A DNA stretch of 64,000 nucleotides from JBBARC01 sp040400005 (GCA_040400005.1 JBBARC010000010.1:6554-70553); one strand, 5' to 3'; shown: positions 43,022 through 51,679, numbered from the stretch's first letter. Notes: generated by a model not told the origin, from the letters alone. A program made the numbers and translations.

Positions 43022-43931
43022 GCTGCCAGTGATAGACATCGTTGAAGTTGGCGCGCGCGACGGGCTACAAAACGAAAAAGCCATTTTGCCAATCGCGGCT
43101 CGGCTGGACCTCATCGCGCGCTTGGTCGCCGCCGGCAGCCGCCGCTTGGAGGTTGCAAGTTTTGTCGATCCCGCCCGTGTGCCGCAAATGGCTGGTGCCG
43201 AAGAATTGGCGCACGCATTGCCGATTTTGCCCGGGGTTACCTATATCGGCTTGGTGCTCAACAAACGCGGCGCCCTGCGCGCACTGGAAACGCCGCTGCA
43301 GGAACTGGGCGCCGTGGTGCCGCTGAGCGATACATTTGGTATGCGCAATCAAGGCAAAACCATGGCGCAGTGCGCAACCATTGCCGGCGAAATTGCGGCA
43401 CTGGCCCGCGCCAATGGCAGGCGCTTTCAAATTACCCTGTCGGTTGCTTATGGCTGCCCGTTTGAAGGTGAAATCCCCGCCCAGCGTGTGGTGGACATGG
43501 CGCGCCAGCTTGCCGCCTTTGCGCCGCACGAAATTGCCATTGCCGATACCATTGGCATGGCGGCCCCTACCGAAGTTTCTGCCTTGATCAGCACAGTGCG
43601 TGCTGCCATCGCCCCAATCCCGGTGCGCGCCCATTTTCACGATACCCGCAACACCGGCATCGCCAATGTGTGGGCGGCGATCGGCGCAGGTGCCACCACC
43701 ATTGATAGCGCGGTCGGCGGCTTGGGCGGCTGCCCGTTTGCACCGGGGGCGGCCGGTAATGTCGCCAGCGAAGATGTCGCCTACATGCTGGCGCGCAGTG
43801 GATTTGCCACCGGCATCGATCTGCCAGCGATGATTGCCACCGCTCATTGGCTGCAAGGTCAAATCGGCCGGCCGGTGGTCAGCGCCCTGTCGCGCGCACC
43901 GGCGTTTCCTCCAGAGTTTCGGGCACCATGA
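43005..43931 (+). CDS. HMG-CoA lyase-family enzyme
   Basis: TIM-barrel lyase of the HMGL-like family, 308 residues, which cleaves 3-hydroxy-3-methylglutaryl-CoA or a similar branched 3-hydroxyacyl-CoA to a ketone body plus acetyl-CoA. Motifs: EVGARDGLQNEKA (catalytic Arg and metal Asp), SVAYGCPFEG, ADTIGMAAPTEV, HFHDTRNTGIANV (metal His) and the catalytic Cys loop VGGLGGCPFAPGAAGN. The start could be TTG 43002, ATG 43005 or ATG 43008. It overlaps the VOC gene by 17 nt and the CoA-transferase by 4 nt. No MCC carboxylase or liu genes are present, so leucine breakdown is not implied. Confidence 0.9.
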   Translation: MMPATKLPVIDIVEVGARDGLQNEKAILPIAARLDLIARLVAAGSRRLEVASFVDPARVPQMAGAEELAHALPILPGVTYIGLVLNKRGALRALETPLQELGAVVPLSDTFGMRNQGKTMAQCATIAGEIAALARANGRRFQITLSVAYGCPFEGEIPAQRVVDMARQLAAFAPHEIAIADTIGMAAPTEVSALISTVRAAIAPIPVRAHFHDTRNTGIANVWAAIGAGATTIDSAVGGLGGCPFAPGAAGNVASEDVAYMLARSGFATGIDLPAMIATAHWLQGQIGRPVVSALSRAPAFPPEFRAP

Positions 43932-45109
43932 CCGGCGCGCTGCACGGTATTCGCGTGGTTGAAATGGGCCAGCTGATTGCAGGACCCTTTTGCGGCCAGT
44001 TGTTGGGCGATATGGGCGCCGAGGTGATCAAAATAGAACCCCCCGGCGCGGGCGACCCCATGCGCACCTGGGGCAACGGCACCCCGGTGTGGTGGCAGGT
44101 GATTGCGCGCAACAAAAAATCACTGTCGTTGGATTTGCGCCAACCCGCAGGCCAAAACATCGCGCGCCGCCTGATTGCCACCACCGATATTCTGGTCGAA
44201 AATTTCCGTCCCGGCACGCTGGAAGGCTGGGGCATGGATGTGGCCCGGCTACACGCTGAAAATCCTGGGCTGATTATTGTGCGCATGTCGGGCTACGGCC
44301 AAACCGGGCCCTATGCCGACCGGGTGGGCTTTGGCCTGATTGGGGAAGCCATGGGCGGCTGGCGCTATCTGGTCGGTGACCCCGATCGGCCGCCGTCGCG
44401 CATGGGGGTATCGATCGGCGATAGTTTGGCCGCCACCTATGGCTGTATGGGGGCGCTGGCGGCACTGCATCATCGGCACAAAACTGGGCAGGGCCAAGTG
44501 GTGGATGCCGCCTTGTACGAATCCGTGCTGCAAGTGATGGAAGGGTTAATCCCGGAATACACAACTTCCGGGCATATCCGGGAACGATCGGGGGCGTTCC
44601 TGCCCGGCATTGCGCCATCCAACGTCTATCCATGCGCCGATGGCGATATTTTGATCGGCGCCAACCAGGATGGTATTTTCAAACGCTTATGCGCAGCGAT
44701 GGGCCAGCCGCATCTGGCAACCGACCCAAAATTTGCCACCCACGAAGCCCGCGGCGCCCGCCAAATGGAACTGGATGGGATGATCGCCGCATGGACCCAC
44801 CCGCAAACCGTGGCCGCGGTAGAGGCGCTGATGCTGGCCCATAGCGTGCCGGCCGGCCGCCTATACCGCGCGCCCGATATGCTCGCCGACCCCCATTTTG
44901 CCGCGCGCGAGGCGATTATTTCGGTGGAACACCCCAGCTTGCCGGGCCTAAAAATGCAAAACGTGTTCCCCAAATTGTCGGTTACCCCCGGTGCTGTGCG
45001 TGGCTTAGCGCCCGCAACCCCTGGGCACGACAATGCTGAGATTTTGGGCAGTATTTTGGGCCTGGATGCGGCAACCCAGGCCCAGCTGGCACGCGACGGG
45101 GTAACCTGA
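43928..45109 (+). CDS. CaiB/BaiF (family III) CoA-transferase
   Basis: Cytosolic CoA-transferase moving CoA between carboxylates, 393 residues from ATG 43928. The N-terminus MTGALHGIRVVEMGQLIAGP and GDMGAEVIKIEPPGAGD are standard. The catalytic Asp is expected near MSGYGQTGPYADRVGFGLI. Further motifs: MGVSIGDSLAATYGCMGALA and GQVVDAALYESVLQVM. The C-terminal HPSLPGLKMQNVF is usual. It overlaps the lyase gene by 4 nt. The family activates succinate, formate, oxalate and many catabolic acids; which is used here cannot be told. It probably primes the acid produced in the pathway for lyase cleavage. Confidence 0.92.
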   Translation: MTGALHGIRVVEMGQLIAGPFCGQLLGDMGAEVIKIEPPGAGDPMRTWGNGTPVWWQVIARNKKSLSLDLRQPAGQNIARRLIATTDILVENFRPGTLEGWGMDVARLHAENPGLIIVRMSGYGQTGPYADRVGFGLIGEAMGGWRYLVGDPDRPPSRMGVSIGDSLAATYGCMGALAALHHRHKTGQGQVVDAALYESVLQVMEGLIPEYTTSGHIRERSGAFLPGIAPSNVYPCADGDILIGANQDGIFKRLCAAMGQPHLATDPKFATHEARGARQMELDGMIAAWTHPQTVAAVEALMLAHSVPAGRLYRAPDMLADPHFAAREAIISVEHPSLPGLKMQNVFPKLSVTPGAVRGLAPATPGHDNAEILGSILGLDAATQAQLARDGVT

Positions 45110-45189
45110 CCCCCGATTGGTTTTGACAAGCCCGGCGATTTCTGCACAAATTAAGGTGCATACCTTAATTCACTGACAGGACGCTGCCC

Positions 45190-46680
45190 ATGGTCGAGCA
45201 TTTTGATGTTTTGGTGGTTGGTGGGGGCCTGTCCGGCGTCGGTGCCGGGTATCATTTGCAAGCCAATTGCCCGCACAAAACTTACGCCATTTTAGAAGGC
45301 CGCGCGGTCAGCGGCGGCACGTGGGATTTGTTCCGCTACCCCGGCATACGATCCGATTCCGATATGTACACTTTGGGCTATTCCTTTCGCCCATGGACCC
45401 AGGCCAAAGCCATCGCCGATGGCCCGTCGATCCTAAAATACATTCGCGATACCGCCACCCAATACGGCATCGATAAACGGATCCGCTATAACCACAAGGT
45501 AAAACGCGCCAGCTGGTCAACACCCGATGCGCAATGGACGGTGACGGTTGAGCGTGGTGACACCAACGATACTGTCACCATGACATGCAATTTTCTGTTC
45601 ATGTGCACCGGCTACTACGATTACGCCGACGGCTACACGCCAGATTTCCCCGGAAGTAGCACGTTTGCCGGCACCATTGTGCATCCGCAAAAATGGCCGG
45701 AAAATCTGAACTACGCAGGCAAGCGCGTGGTGGTCATCGGCAGTGGCGCCACTGCCGTCACCTTGGTACCGGAGATGGCTAAAACTGCAGCCCATGTCAC
45801 CATGTTGCAGCGCTCGCCCACCTACATTGTGTCCCGCCCGGCAGAAGATGCGTTTGCCAACTGGCTGCGACGCTACCTGCCAGCCATGCTGGCCTACGGC
45901 ATCACCCGCTGGCGCAACGTGCTGATGGGGATGTATTTTTATCGGCTTGCGCGCAAATGGCCGGCCCAAACCAAAGCCCGCATCATGGAAATGGCGGCAG
46001 CCCAACTGGCGCCCGGCTACGATGTACAAAAACATTTCGCCCCCAACTACAAACCCTGGGATCAGCGCATGTGCCTGGTGCCCGATGGCGATTTGTTTGC
46101 CGCGATCAAAGCCGGTAGCGCGTCGGTGGTAACCGATCATATCGAGAATTTCACCGAGCACGGCATAAAGCTGACATCCGGTGAAACCATCGATGCCGAT
46201 ATCGTGGTCACCGCCACTGGGCTGAAATTGAATGTGCTCAGCGATATGGTGACCGAGGTCGATGGCGAACCCGTCGATTTCTCAAAAACTTTTGGCTACA
46301 AAGGCATGATGTACAGCGATGTACCCAATATGGCGTCATCCTTTGGCTACACCAATGCATCCTGGACCCTCAAATGCGATCTGACCTGCGGTTATGTCTG
46401 CCGGTTGTTGAACTACATGGACAAACAAGGCCTGGCGCAATGCACGCCGCGGCGGGTTGATCCGGATTTAATTGAAGAACCGTGGTTAGATTTCACCTCC
46501 GGCTACGTGCAACGCGCGCGCGACATGATGCCCAAGCAGGGATCTAAGGCGCCTTGGAAGCTTTATCAAAATTACGCTTTGGATATGGTGACTTTGAAAT
46601 TTGGCGCCGTTGATGATGGCACCATGAAGTTTACCGCAAAGCCTAGAGCCAAAGTGACAATGGATTTGGCGGCGGATTAG
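45190..46680 (+). CDS. Flavin monooxygenase, Baeyer-Villiger type
   Basis: FAD/NADPH monooxygenase of 496 residues. The FAD-binding motif GGGLSGVGAGYHL (about residues 11-23) and NADPH-binding GSGATAVTL are present. Between them FAGTIVHPQKWP (residues 159-170) exactly fits the Baeyer-Villiger fingerprint FxGxxxHxxxWP. The usual C-terminal ATG-like motif appears as VTATGLKLNVLSD. It should insert an oxygen next to a ketone to make an ester or lactone. It lies 80 nt downstream of the CoA-transferase gene, so it probably belongs to the same transcript, though not as tightly coupled. The length fits small-to-medium BVMOs and related FMO-like enzymes. Confidence 0.92.
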   Translation: MVEHFDVLVVGGGLSGVGAGYHLQANCPHKTYAILEGRAVSGGTWDLFRYPGIRSDSDMYTLGYSFRPWTQAKAIADGPSILKYIRDTATQYGIDKRIRYNHKVKRASWSTPDAQWTVTVERGDTNDTVTMTCNFLFMCTGYYDYADGYTPDFPGSSTFAGTIVHPQKWPENLNYAGKRVVVIGSGATAVTLVPEMAKTAAHVTMLQRSPTYIVSRPAEDAFANWLRRYLPAMLAYGITRWRNVLMGMYFYRLARKWPAQTKARIMEMAAAQLAPGYDVQKHFAPNYKPWDQRMCLVPDGDLFAAIKAGSASVVTDHIENFTEHGIKLTSGETIDADIVVTATGLKLNVLSDMVTEVDGEPVDFSKTFGYKGMMYSDVPNMASSFGYTNASWTLKCDLTCGYVCRLLNYMDKQGLAQCTPRRVDPDLIEEPWLDFTSGYVQRARDMMPKQGSKAPWKLYQNYALDMVTLKFGAVDDGTMKFTAKPRAKVTMDLAAD

Positions 46681-46700
46681 GCAGTGCCAGATGAAGGCAA

Positions 46701-46735
46701 GGACCTTCTTTTCTGAAGAAAAGAAGCAAAAGACC
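46701..46735 (+). repeat. Dispersed palindromic element A, copy 4
   Basis: CTTCTTTTCTGAAGAAAAG palindrome followed by AAGCAAAAGACC, 20 nt after the BVMO gene. With the element at 47572 it forms an inverted doublet whose centre has been filled by transposon remnants. Confidence 0.82.
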
Positions 46736-46811
46736 TCCTGATGACGCACCTTGCTGCGCCCACGACGCATGCGATTCCCGCCTTCAAGTGGTTGATTTTA
46801 GGGAGTTTCAT

Positions 46812-47320
46812 GTGGCACGTCATCGGGTGCAGTTCTAGCGGGGGCTCAGTTAGCCGGCGTTTGACCGCCTTTACGGCACCGGGGCGCAATGTCGCGCGAT
46901 CGTTACGGCAGCGCGCTGGCCGCAACGCTTTCTGTGCCCGGGATGTCGCGGCGCGAAGCACAGTGTGTTGAAAAACCGCGGTCTTTTTCAATGCAGCGCG
47001 TGCCGCCTGCAAACCTCGCCGACTGCGGGAACCATTTTCGCGCGACCAAAGGTGCGCAGTAGGTCTGGTTTCGCGCCATCGACCACCTGACACAGAGCAA
47101 GAAGGGGATCTGCAGCATCGAACTTGGGCGCAGGTTGGGCGTCGCCCAGACAACGGCGTGGAAGATCAATCGGGTGATGCTGGAAGGCGATGCCACCAAG
47201 CAACTGACCGGCCGCGTTGAAATGGATGACGCCTGTGTCGGTGGCGAACGCGGTGCGCCGGGCAAAACGCCGTTCGTGGCGGCGGCCGAAACCACACCAG
47301 ACGGCAAGCCCACCCGCCTC
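46812..47320 (+). pseudogene. Decayed IS1595-type transposase
   Basis: Readable with corrections as an IS1595-family transposase. The GTG at 46812 opens MARHRVQF, then TAG (46836), RGLS, TAG (46851), then PAFDRLYGTGAQCRAIV, ARWPQRFLCPGC (zinc-ribbon Cys), GLFQCSACRLQTSPTAGTIF. A frameshift occurs near 47035-47055 with a third TAG (47060). The reading then continues in a different frame as VWFRAIDHLTQSKKGI, GRRLGVAQTTAWKINRVMLE and GRVEMDDACVGGERGAPGKT, carrying the ISXO2 domain's first acidic residues. It stops abruptly at KPTRLM (about 47320), where IS66 sequence begins. All three in-frame stops are TAG. The element is certainly inactive. Confidence 0.88.
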
Positions 47321-47571
47321 ATGTGCTGCGCTTCGCCGCCAGTTTCGCCGTACCGTTCGCCAATAATCAGGCTGAGCACGATATCCGGATGATGAAGGTG
47401 AAGATGAAAATCTCCGGCGGCTTTCGCACCATGAAGGGAGCTAAGACATTCGCAATCCTGCGCACCGTCTTATTTACCGTCAGAAAGCAGGGGAGGCATA
47501 TCCTCGATGCGCTTATCCTCCCAGCCAATACGCCCGCCGGGACCCTCAACGCCTAGGGGCTTGGGGGTTAC
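47321..47571 (+). mobile_element. IS66-type transposase C-terminus and right terminus (fragment)
   Basis: From about 47323 the frame reads MLRFAASFAVPFANNQAEHD, IRMMKVKMKISGGFR, AILRTVLFTVRKQGRH and ends LPANTPAGTLNA at 47556, the C-terminus of IS66 TnpC-type transposases (NNQAE and the DDE-domain end). A 15-nt 3' tail GGGGCTTGGGGGTTAC ends at 47571, the IS66-type terminus. The same tail, three bases different, is at the window's right edge. Everything upstream of 47320 belongs to IS1595, so this is a 250-bp truncated end. Confidence 0.85.
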
Positions 47572-47603
47572 CCTTTTTCTTAAGGAAAAGAGGACCTTAC
47601 TCC
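47572..47603 (-). repeat. Dispersed palindromic element A, copy 5 (half, cut by IS66)
   Basis: Immediately after the IS66 terminus GTTAC comes CCTTTTTCTTAAGGAAAAGAGG, the right-hand part of element A with its central palindrome. The conserved GACTTTT/GCAAAAAG half is missing and replaced by the IS end. Confidence 0.7.
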
Positions 47604-47680
47604 TCACCTTTCCCCCCACGCCGCAACCGGCTAATAAAGCATTAGAGATTCCCCCCCCCGGTGCTCCGCTTTCCTAAGCG

Positions 47681-50551
47681 TTGCCCTCATTTACCGTACG
47701 GACCCGATTTTTGGCCAAAGCCCCGACGACGACACAGCCCCCGCCGACAGGCGACATTGAGCCGGTTCTGCTAGAACTGGAGATGCGCCGATCGTATCTT
47801 GATTATGCGATGTCGGTGATTGTTAGCCGTGCGCTGCCCGATGTGCGAGATGGCTTAAAACCGGTGCACCGGCGCATTTTGTTTGGCATGCACGAAGCGG
47901 GCTATCAGCCGGATAAGCCGCACCGCAAATCGGCGCGCATTGTGGGTGACGTGATGGGTAAGTACCATCCGCACGGCGATAGCGCGATTTACGATGCGGC
48001 GGTGCGTATGGCGCAGCCGTTTTCGATGCGGGTGCCGCTGATTGATGGCCAGGGCAATTTTGGCAGTATCGATGGCGATCCGCCGGCGGCGATGCGCTAT
48101 ACCGAGGTGCGGCTTGCCAAATCTGCCACGTATTTGCTGGCCGATATCGATAAAGAAACGGTGGATTTCGTCGCCAACTACGACGAGAGCGAGCACGAAC
48201 CGCGGGTGTTGCCGGCGTCCTACCCCAATTTGCTGGTGAATGGGGCTGAGGGCATTGCGGTGGGCATGGCAACGCGCATTCCGCCGCACAACCCGGGCGA
48301 GATTATTGATGCGACGCTGGCGCTGATTGCCAACCCTGATCTGACGTTCGAAGAACTTTGGGCGATTGTGCCGGGGCCGGATTTCCCCACGGGCGGTATT
48401 ATCTTAGGGCGCAACGGCATTCGCAGTGCGTTTGAAACTGGCCGCGGCAGTGTGCTTATTCGCGCGGTGTGCGCGATTGAAGAAGTGCGCAAAGATCGCA
48501 ACGCGATTATTATTACCGAGCTGCCGTATCAAGTAAATAAGGCCACCTTGCAGGAACGCATTGCCGATTTGGTGCGCGATAAGCAAGTGGAAGGGATTGC
48601 CGATATCCGCGACGAATCCGATCGCAGCGGCATGCGCGTGGTGATTGAGTTAAAGCGGGATTCGACGCCGGAAGTGGTGTTGAACCAGCTGTACCGTTTT
48701 ACCGAAATGCAAAAAAGCTTTGGCGTGAACATGCTGGCGCTGGATGGCGGGCGGCCGCGCACGTTGAGCCTGCGCGATGCGCTGACTTGTTTTATTGCGT
48801 TCCGTGAGGAGGTTATTCTTCGCCGGTCGCGCTTTGATCTCAGTAAGGCGCGCGAACGCGGGCATTTGCTGGCGGGGTATTCGATCGCGGTTGCCAATAT
48901 CGATGCGGTGATTGCGCTGATCCGTGCTTGCCCGGATGCGGCATCGGCCAGGGCCGCGCTGATGGCGCGCGATTGGCCGGCGGGTGAAGTGGCACCGTTG
49001 CTGGCGTTGATTGATGATGCCGGCAACGTGGTGATTAACGACACCGTGCGGCTGACGGAGGCGCAGGCGCGCGGTATTCTGGAATTGCGTTTGCAGCGCC
49101 TGACTGGGTTGGAACGTGAAAAAATTGCCGCCGAATTGAACGAGGTTGCCGCCAAAATCAGCGATTTGCTGGATATTATTGGCAGCCGGCCGCGCCGCCT
49201 AAGCGTGATGTGCGAAGAACTTGCCCGGGTACGCGCAGAGATTGCATCACCCCGGCGCACCGCAATTGAAGAAAATGCCGCCGAGCAGGACGACGAAAGT
49301 TTAATCGAGCCGGGCCAGATGGTGGTGACCATCACCCGCGATGGCTTTATTAAGCGCACCCCGCTGGAAATTTTCCGCGCCCAGCATCGTGGCGGGCGTG
49401 GCAGAACTGCGGCCGGCACCCGCGGTGATGATATTGTAACACGCAGTTTTAATGCGCATACGCATCAGTTTGTGCTGTTTTTCTCATCGGGTGGCAAGGC
49501 GTATCGCGAAAAAGTTTGGCGCTTGCCGGAAGCGAGCCCCACCGCCAAGGGGCGCGCGCTGATTAATTTGCTGCCGGATTTGGGCACTGATCAGATCACC
49601 ACCGTGCTGCCGTTGCCGCAGGACGAAACGCTGTGGGAAAATCTGCACCTTGTGTTTGCGACACTCAGCGGATCGGTGCGGCGTAATCGGTTATCCGATT
49701 TTGGCCGGGTGCGATCTTCCGGGTTGATTGCGATGAAGCTGGATGAGGGTGACCGGTTAATAGGTGTTGCTACCTGCCGCGAGGGTGATGACGTGTTGCT
49801 GGCGACGCGCATGGGGCGTTGCATCCGGTTTCAGATTTCTGACGATCAGTTGCGGGTATTTGCCGGGCGGGAAAGTTCTGGCGTGCGCGGCATAAAATTG
49901 CTGGATGGCGATGAGGTGAACAGCATGGCGGTGCTGCGCCACGTTGATGCCGATACCAACGAGAGGGCGGCATATTTGAAAATTGCGTCGGCTAAACGGC
50001 GCAATGCCGGGGCTGAGGACGACACTGAGATACCTGAAGCTGTTGAAGCCGAGGAGGAGATTGCCGGCGAGGTGGCCCTTTCGGGTGAGCGCATCGGCTA
50101 TTTGGAAGAAGTTGAAGAATTGCTGCTGACGGTGACCGATGCCGGGTTTGGCAAGCGTAGTTCGGCCTATGATTACCGGGTGACCGGGCGGGGCGGGCAG
50201 GGCATTGCCAATATTGTGCTGGCGCCGCGCAACGGCCGCGCGGTTGTCGCAACCCTGCCGTTGCGGCCTGGTGATGATGTGATGCTGGTAACCAATGGCG
50301 GGCGGTTAATTCGCGTGCCGGGTGACCAGGTGCGGATTACTGCGCGGCAATCGATGGGGGTAACCTTGTTCCGCCTGAGCGAAGAAGAACGCGTAAGCAG
50401 TGCGTTTCCGGTGCTGGATGATGGCGCCGAAGATGCGGTTGTTGACGAGGCGGGAATTGAGGTTGCAGCCGGGGTAGAGGGCGAAAGCGTTGCGCCGTCA
50501 GAGACCAGCGGCGCAAATGATGCCGAGCAGAAAGGGGCTGATGATGTCTGA
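47681..50551 (+). CDS. gyrA: DNA gyrase subunit A
   Basis: Cutting/rejoining subunit of type IIA topoisomerase, introducing negative supercoils with GyrB. The 956-residue protein has EMRRSYLDYAMSVIVSRALP, the QRDR KYHPHGDSAIYDAAVRMAQ with wild-type-like Ser101 and Asp105, and the catalytic Tyr140 (AAMRYTEVRL). The six-bladed C-terminal DNA-wrapping domain begins near residue 525; the GyrA-box-type stretch HRGGRGRTAAGTRGDD (about 567-582) marks it as GyrA, not ParC. An acidic C-terminal tail follows. The start is not certain: TTG 47681 is used, TTG 47711 is possible. It overlaps coaD. Confidence 0.96.
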   Translation: MPSFTVRTRFLAKAPTTTQPPPTGDIEPVLLELEMRRSYLDYAMSVIVSRALPDVRDGLKPVHRRILFGMHEAGYQPDKPHRKSARIVGDVMGKYHPHGDSAIYDAAVRMAQPFSMRVPLIDGQGNFGSIDGDPPAAMRYTEVRLAKSATYLLADIDKETVDFVANYDESEHEPRVLPASYPNLLVNGAEGIAVGMATRIPPHNPGEIIDATLALIANPDLTFEELWAIVPGPDFPTGGIILGRNGIRSAFETGRGSVLIRAVCAIEEVRKDRNAIIITELPYQVNKATLQERIADLVRDKQVEGIADIRDESDRSGMRVVIELKRDSTPEVVLNQLYRFTEMQKSFGVNMLALDGGRPRTLSLRDALTCFIAFREEVILRRSRFDLSKARERGHLLAGYSIAVANIDAVIALIRACPDAASARAALMARDWPAGEVAPLLALIDDAGNVVINDTVRLTEAQARGILELRLQRLTGLEREKIAAELNEVAAKISDLLDIIGSRPRRLSVMCEELARVRAEIASPRRTAIEENAAEQDDESLIEPGQMVVTITRDGFIKRTPLEIFRAQHRGGRGRTAAGTRGDDIVTRSFNAHTHQFVLFFSSGGKAYREKVWRLPEASPTAKGRALINLLPDLGTDQITTVLPLPQDETLWENLHLVFATLSGSVRRNRLSDFGRVRSSGLIAMKLDEGDRLIGVATCREGDDVLLATRMGRCIRFQISDDQLRVFAGRESSGVRGIKLLDGDEVNSMAVLRHVDADTNERAAYLKIASAKRRNAGAEDDTEIPEAVEAEEEIAGEVALSGERIGYLEEVEELLLTVTDAGFGKRSSAYDYRVTGRGGQGIANIVLAPRNGRAVVATLPLRPGDDVMLVTNGGRLIRVPGDQVRITARQSMGVTLFRLSEEERVSSAFPVLDDGAEDAVVDEAGIEVAAGVEGESVAPSETSGANDAEQKGADDV

Positions 50552-51062
50552 ACGGATCGCGATTTATCCTGGCACGTTCGACCCCATCACCAATGGGCAC
50601 ATCGATATTATCAGCCGCGGTGCGCGGCTGGTGGATCGGCTGATTATTGGGGTTGCCGCCAACATTGGCAAAGGGCCGTTATTTGGTCTGGATGAACGGG
50701 TGGAGCTGGTGCAGGCGGAATGCACCAGTATCAGTGCGCGCACCGGCACGGTGATTGAGGTTGTGAGTTTCAACACGCTGCTTATTCATTTTGCCCAATC
50801 GGTAGGTGCTAGGATGATTTTGCGTGGGCTGCGGGCGGTATCTGATTTCGACTATGAATTTCAGATGGCGGGGATGAATTACCGGTTGGATCACGACATT
50901 GAGACAGTGTTTTTAATGGCGAGCGAGCGGCACCAGTTTATCTCGTCTAGGTTTGTCAAAGAAATCGCCCAGCTTGGCGGCGATGTGTCTAGTTTTGTAC
51001 CGGCGTTAACGCTGGAACGCACACTGGCCCGGGTAAGGGCCGATCAGGGAGCAAAATCATGA
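50544..51062 (+). CDS. coaD: Pantetheine-phosphate adenylyltransferase
   Basis: Enzyme of coenzyme A synthesis, adding AMP to 4'-phosphopantetheine. The nucleotidyltransferase motif YPGTFDPITNGHIDII is at the N-terminus; RGLRAVSDFDYEFQMAGMN and the ISSRFVKEIAQLGGDVSSFV motif complete the family pattern. I used ATG 50544 because AAAGGGG (50531-50537) lies 6 nt upstream; ATG 50541 is in frame. The 172-residue length is usual. The start lies inside the end of gyrA and the stop overlaps the ppi start by 4 nt, so gyrA-coaD-ppi is one operon. Confidence 0.96.
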   Translation: MSERIAIYPGTFDPITNGHIDIISRGARLVDRLIIGVAANIGKGPLFGLDERVELVQAECTSISARTGTVIEVVSFNTLLIHFAQSVGARMILRGLRAVSDFDYEFQMAGMNYRLDHDIETVFLMASERHQFISSRFVKEIAQLGGDVSSFVPALTLERTLARVRADQGAKS

Positions 51063-51628
51063 TCACGCGACGGACAGCCCTTGCGGCCGCACGGATTTTT
51101 GCCTTGGGCGTGGGGGTGCTGGTTGCAACCCAGGTGCCGGCCCGCGCCGAGGATAAACCCGATCCGCAGAATACGGTGTATTTGGATGTGAGCTACGGCC
51201 GCATTGTGATCCGCCTGCGGCCCGATCTGGCACCCAACCACGTGGCGCGCATAAAGCAGCTTTGCCATGACGGGTTTTATGATGGGCAAATCTTTCACCG
51301 GGTGATTGAAGGCTTTATGGCGCAGACCGGCGACCCGACCGGCACGGGTGGTGGCGGCAGCACATACCCCAATGTAAAGGGTGAGTTCACCAGCGCTGCG
51401 CATTTTTTGCGCGGCACGGTGGGGGCGGCGCGGACCAGCGACCCTGATTCGGCCAACAGCCAGTTTTTTATCATGTTCGCACCGGGAGCGTCGCTGGATA
51501 GCCAGTACACCATCTGGGGCCAGGTGATTTCCGGCATGGAATTCGTCGATAAAATCCAGCGCGGCGAGCCGCCGGCCAACCCGGATCATATTTTGCACAT
51601 GCGCCTGGCGGCTGACGTTAAAGGCTAG
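51059..51628 (+). CDS. Periplasmic cyclophilin-type peptidylprolyl isomerase
   Basis: Protein-folding isomerase of the cyclophilin family, 189 residues. An N-terminal export signal (TRRTALAAARIFALGVGVLVA, with RR and Ala cleavage) suggests Sec or Tat export. The catalytic core shows FHRVIEGFMAQTGDPTGTG, SANSQFFIMFA and WGQVISGMEFVDKI. The active-site Arg, Phe and Gln are intact. It follows coaD with a 4-nt overlap, and the conserved gyrA-coaD-ppi order is common in Rhodospirillales and Acetobacteraceae from memory. A perfect hairpin lies 18 nt past the stop. Confidence 0.93.
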   Translation: MITRRTALAAARIFALGVGVLVATQVPARAEDKPDPQNTVYLDVSYGRIVIRLRPDLAPNHVARIKQLCHDGFYDGQIFHRVIEGFMAQTGDPTGTGGGGSTYPNVKGEFTSAAHFLRGTVGAARTSDPDSANSQFFIMFAPGASLDSQYTIWGQVISGMEFVDKIQRGEPPANPDHILHMRLAADVKG

Positions 51629-51645
51629 TGTCCCGCGCGTGGTAC

Positions 51646-51671
51646 GGGGGGCATGCTGTGCCATGCCCCCC
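51646..51671. terminator. Perfect hairpin downstream of the gyrA-coaD-ppi operon
   Basis: GGGGGGCATG (51646-51655), CTGTGC loop, CATGCCCCCC (51662-51671): a perfect 10-bp GC-rich stem 18 nt after the ppi stop. No T-run follows, so it may stop ribosome-free polymerase weakly or protect the mRNA end. Confidence 0.6.
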
Positions 51672-51679
51672 AAACCCAA

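Noticed and set aside
48000..48100. Possible quinolone-resistance change in GyrA.
   Set aside because: The QRDR keeps Ser101 and Asp105, equal to Ser83 and Asp87 of E. coli, so no known resistance substitution is visible.
48529..49419. A 296-codon open frame opposite gyrA.
   Set aside because: It is antisense to the most conserved part of gyrA and rich in Ser/Arg, typical of a shadow frame.
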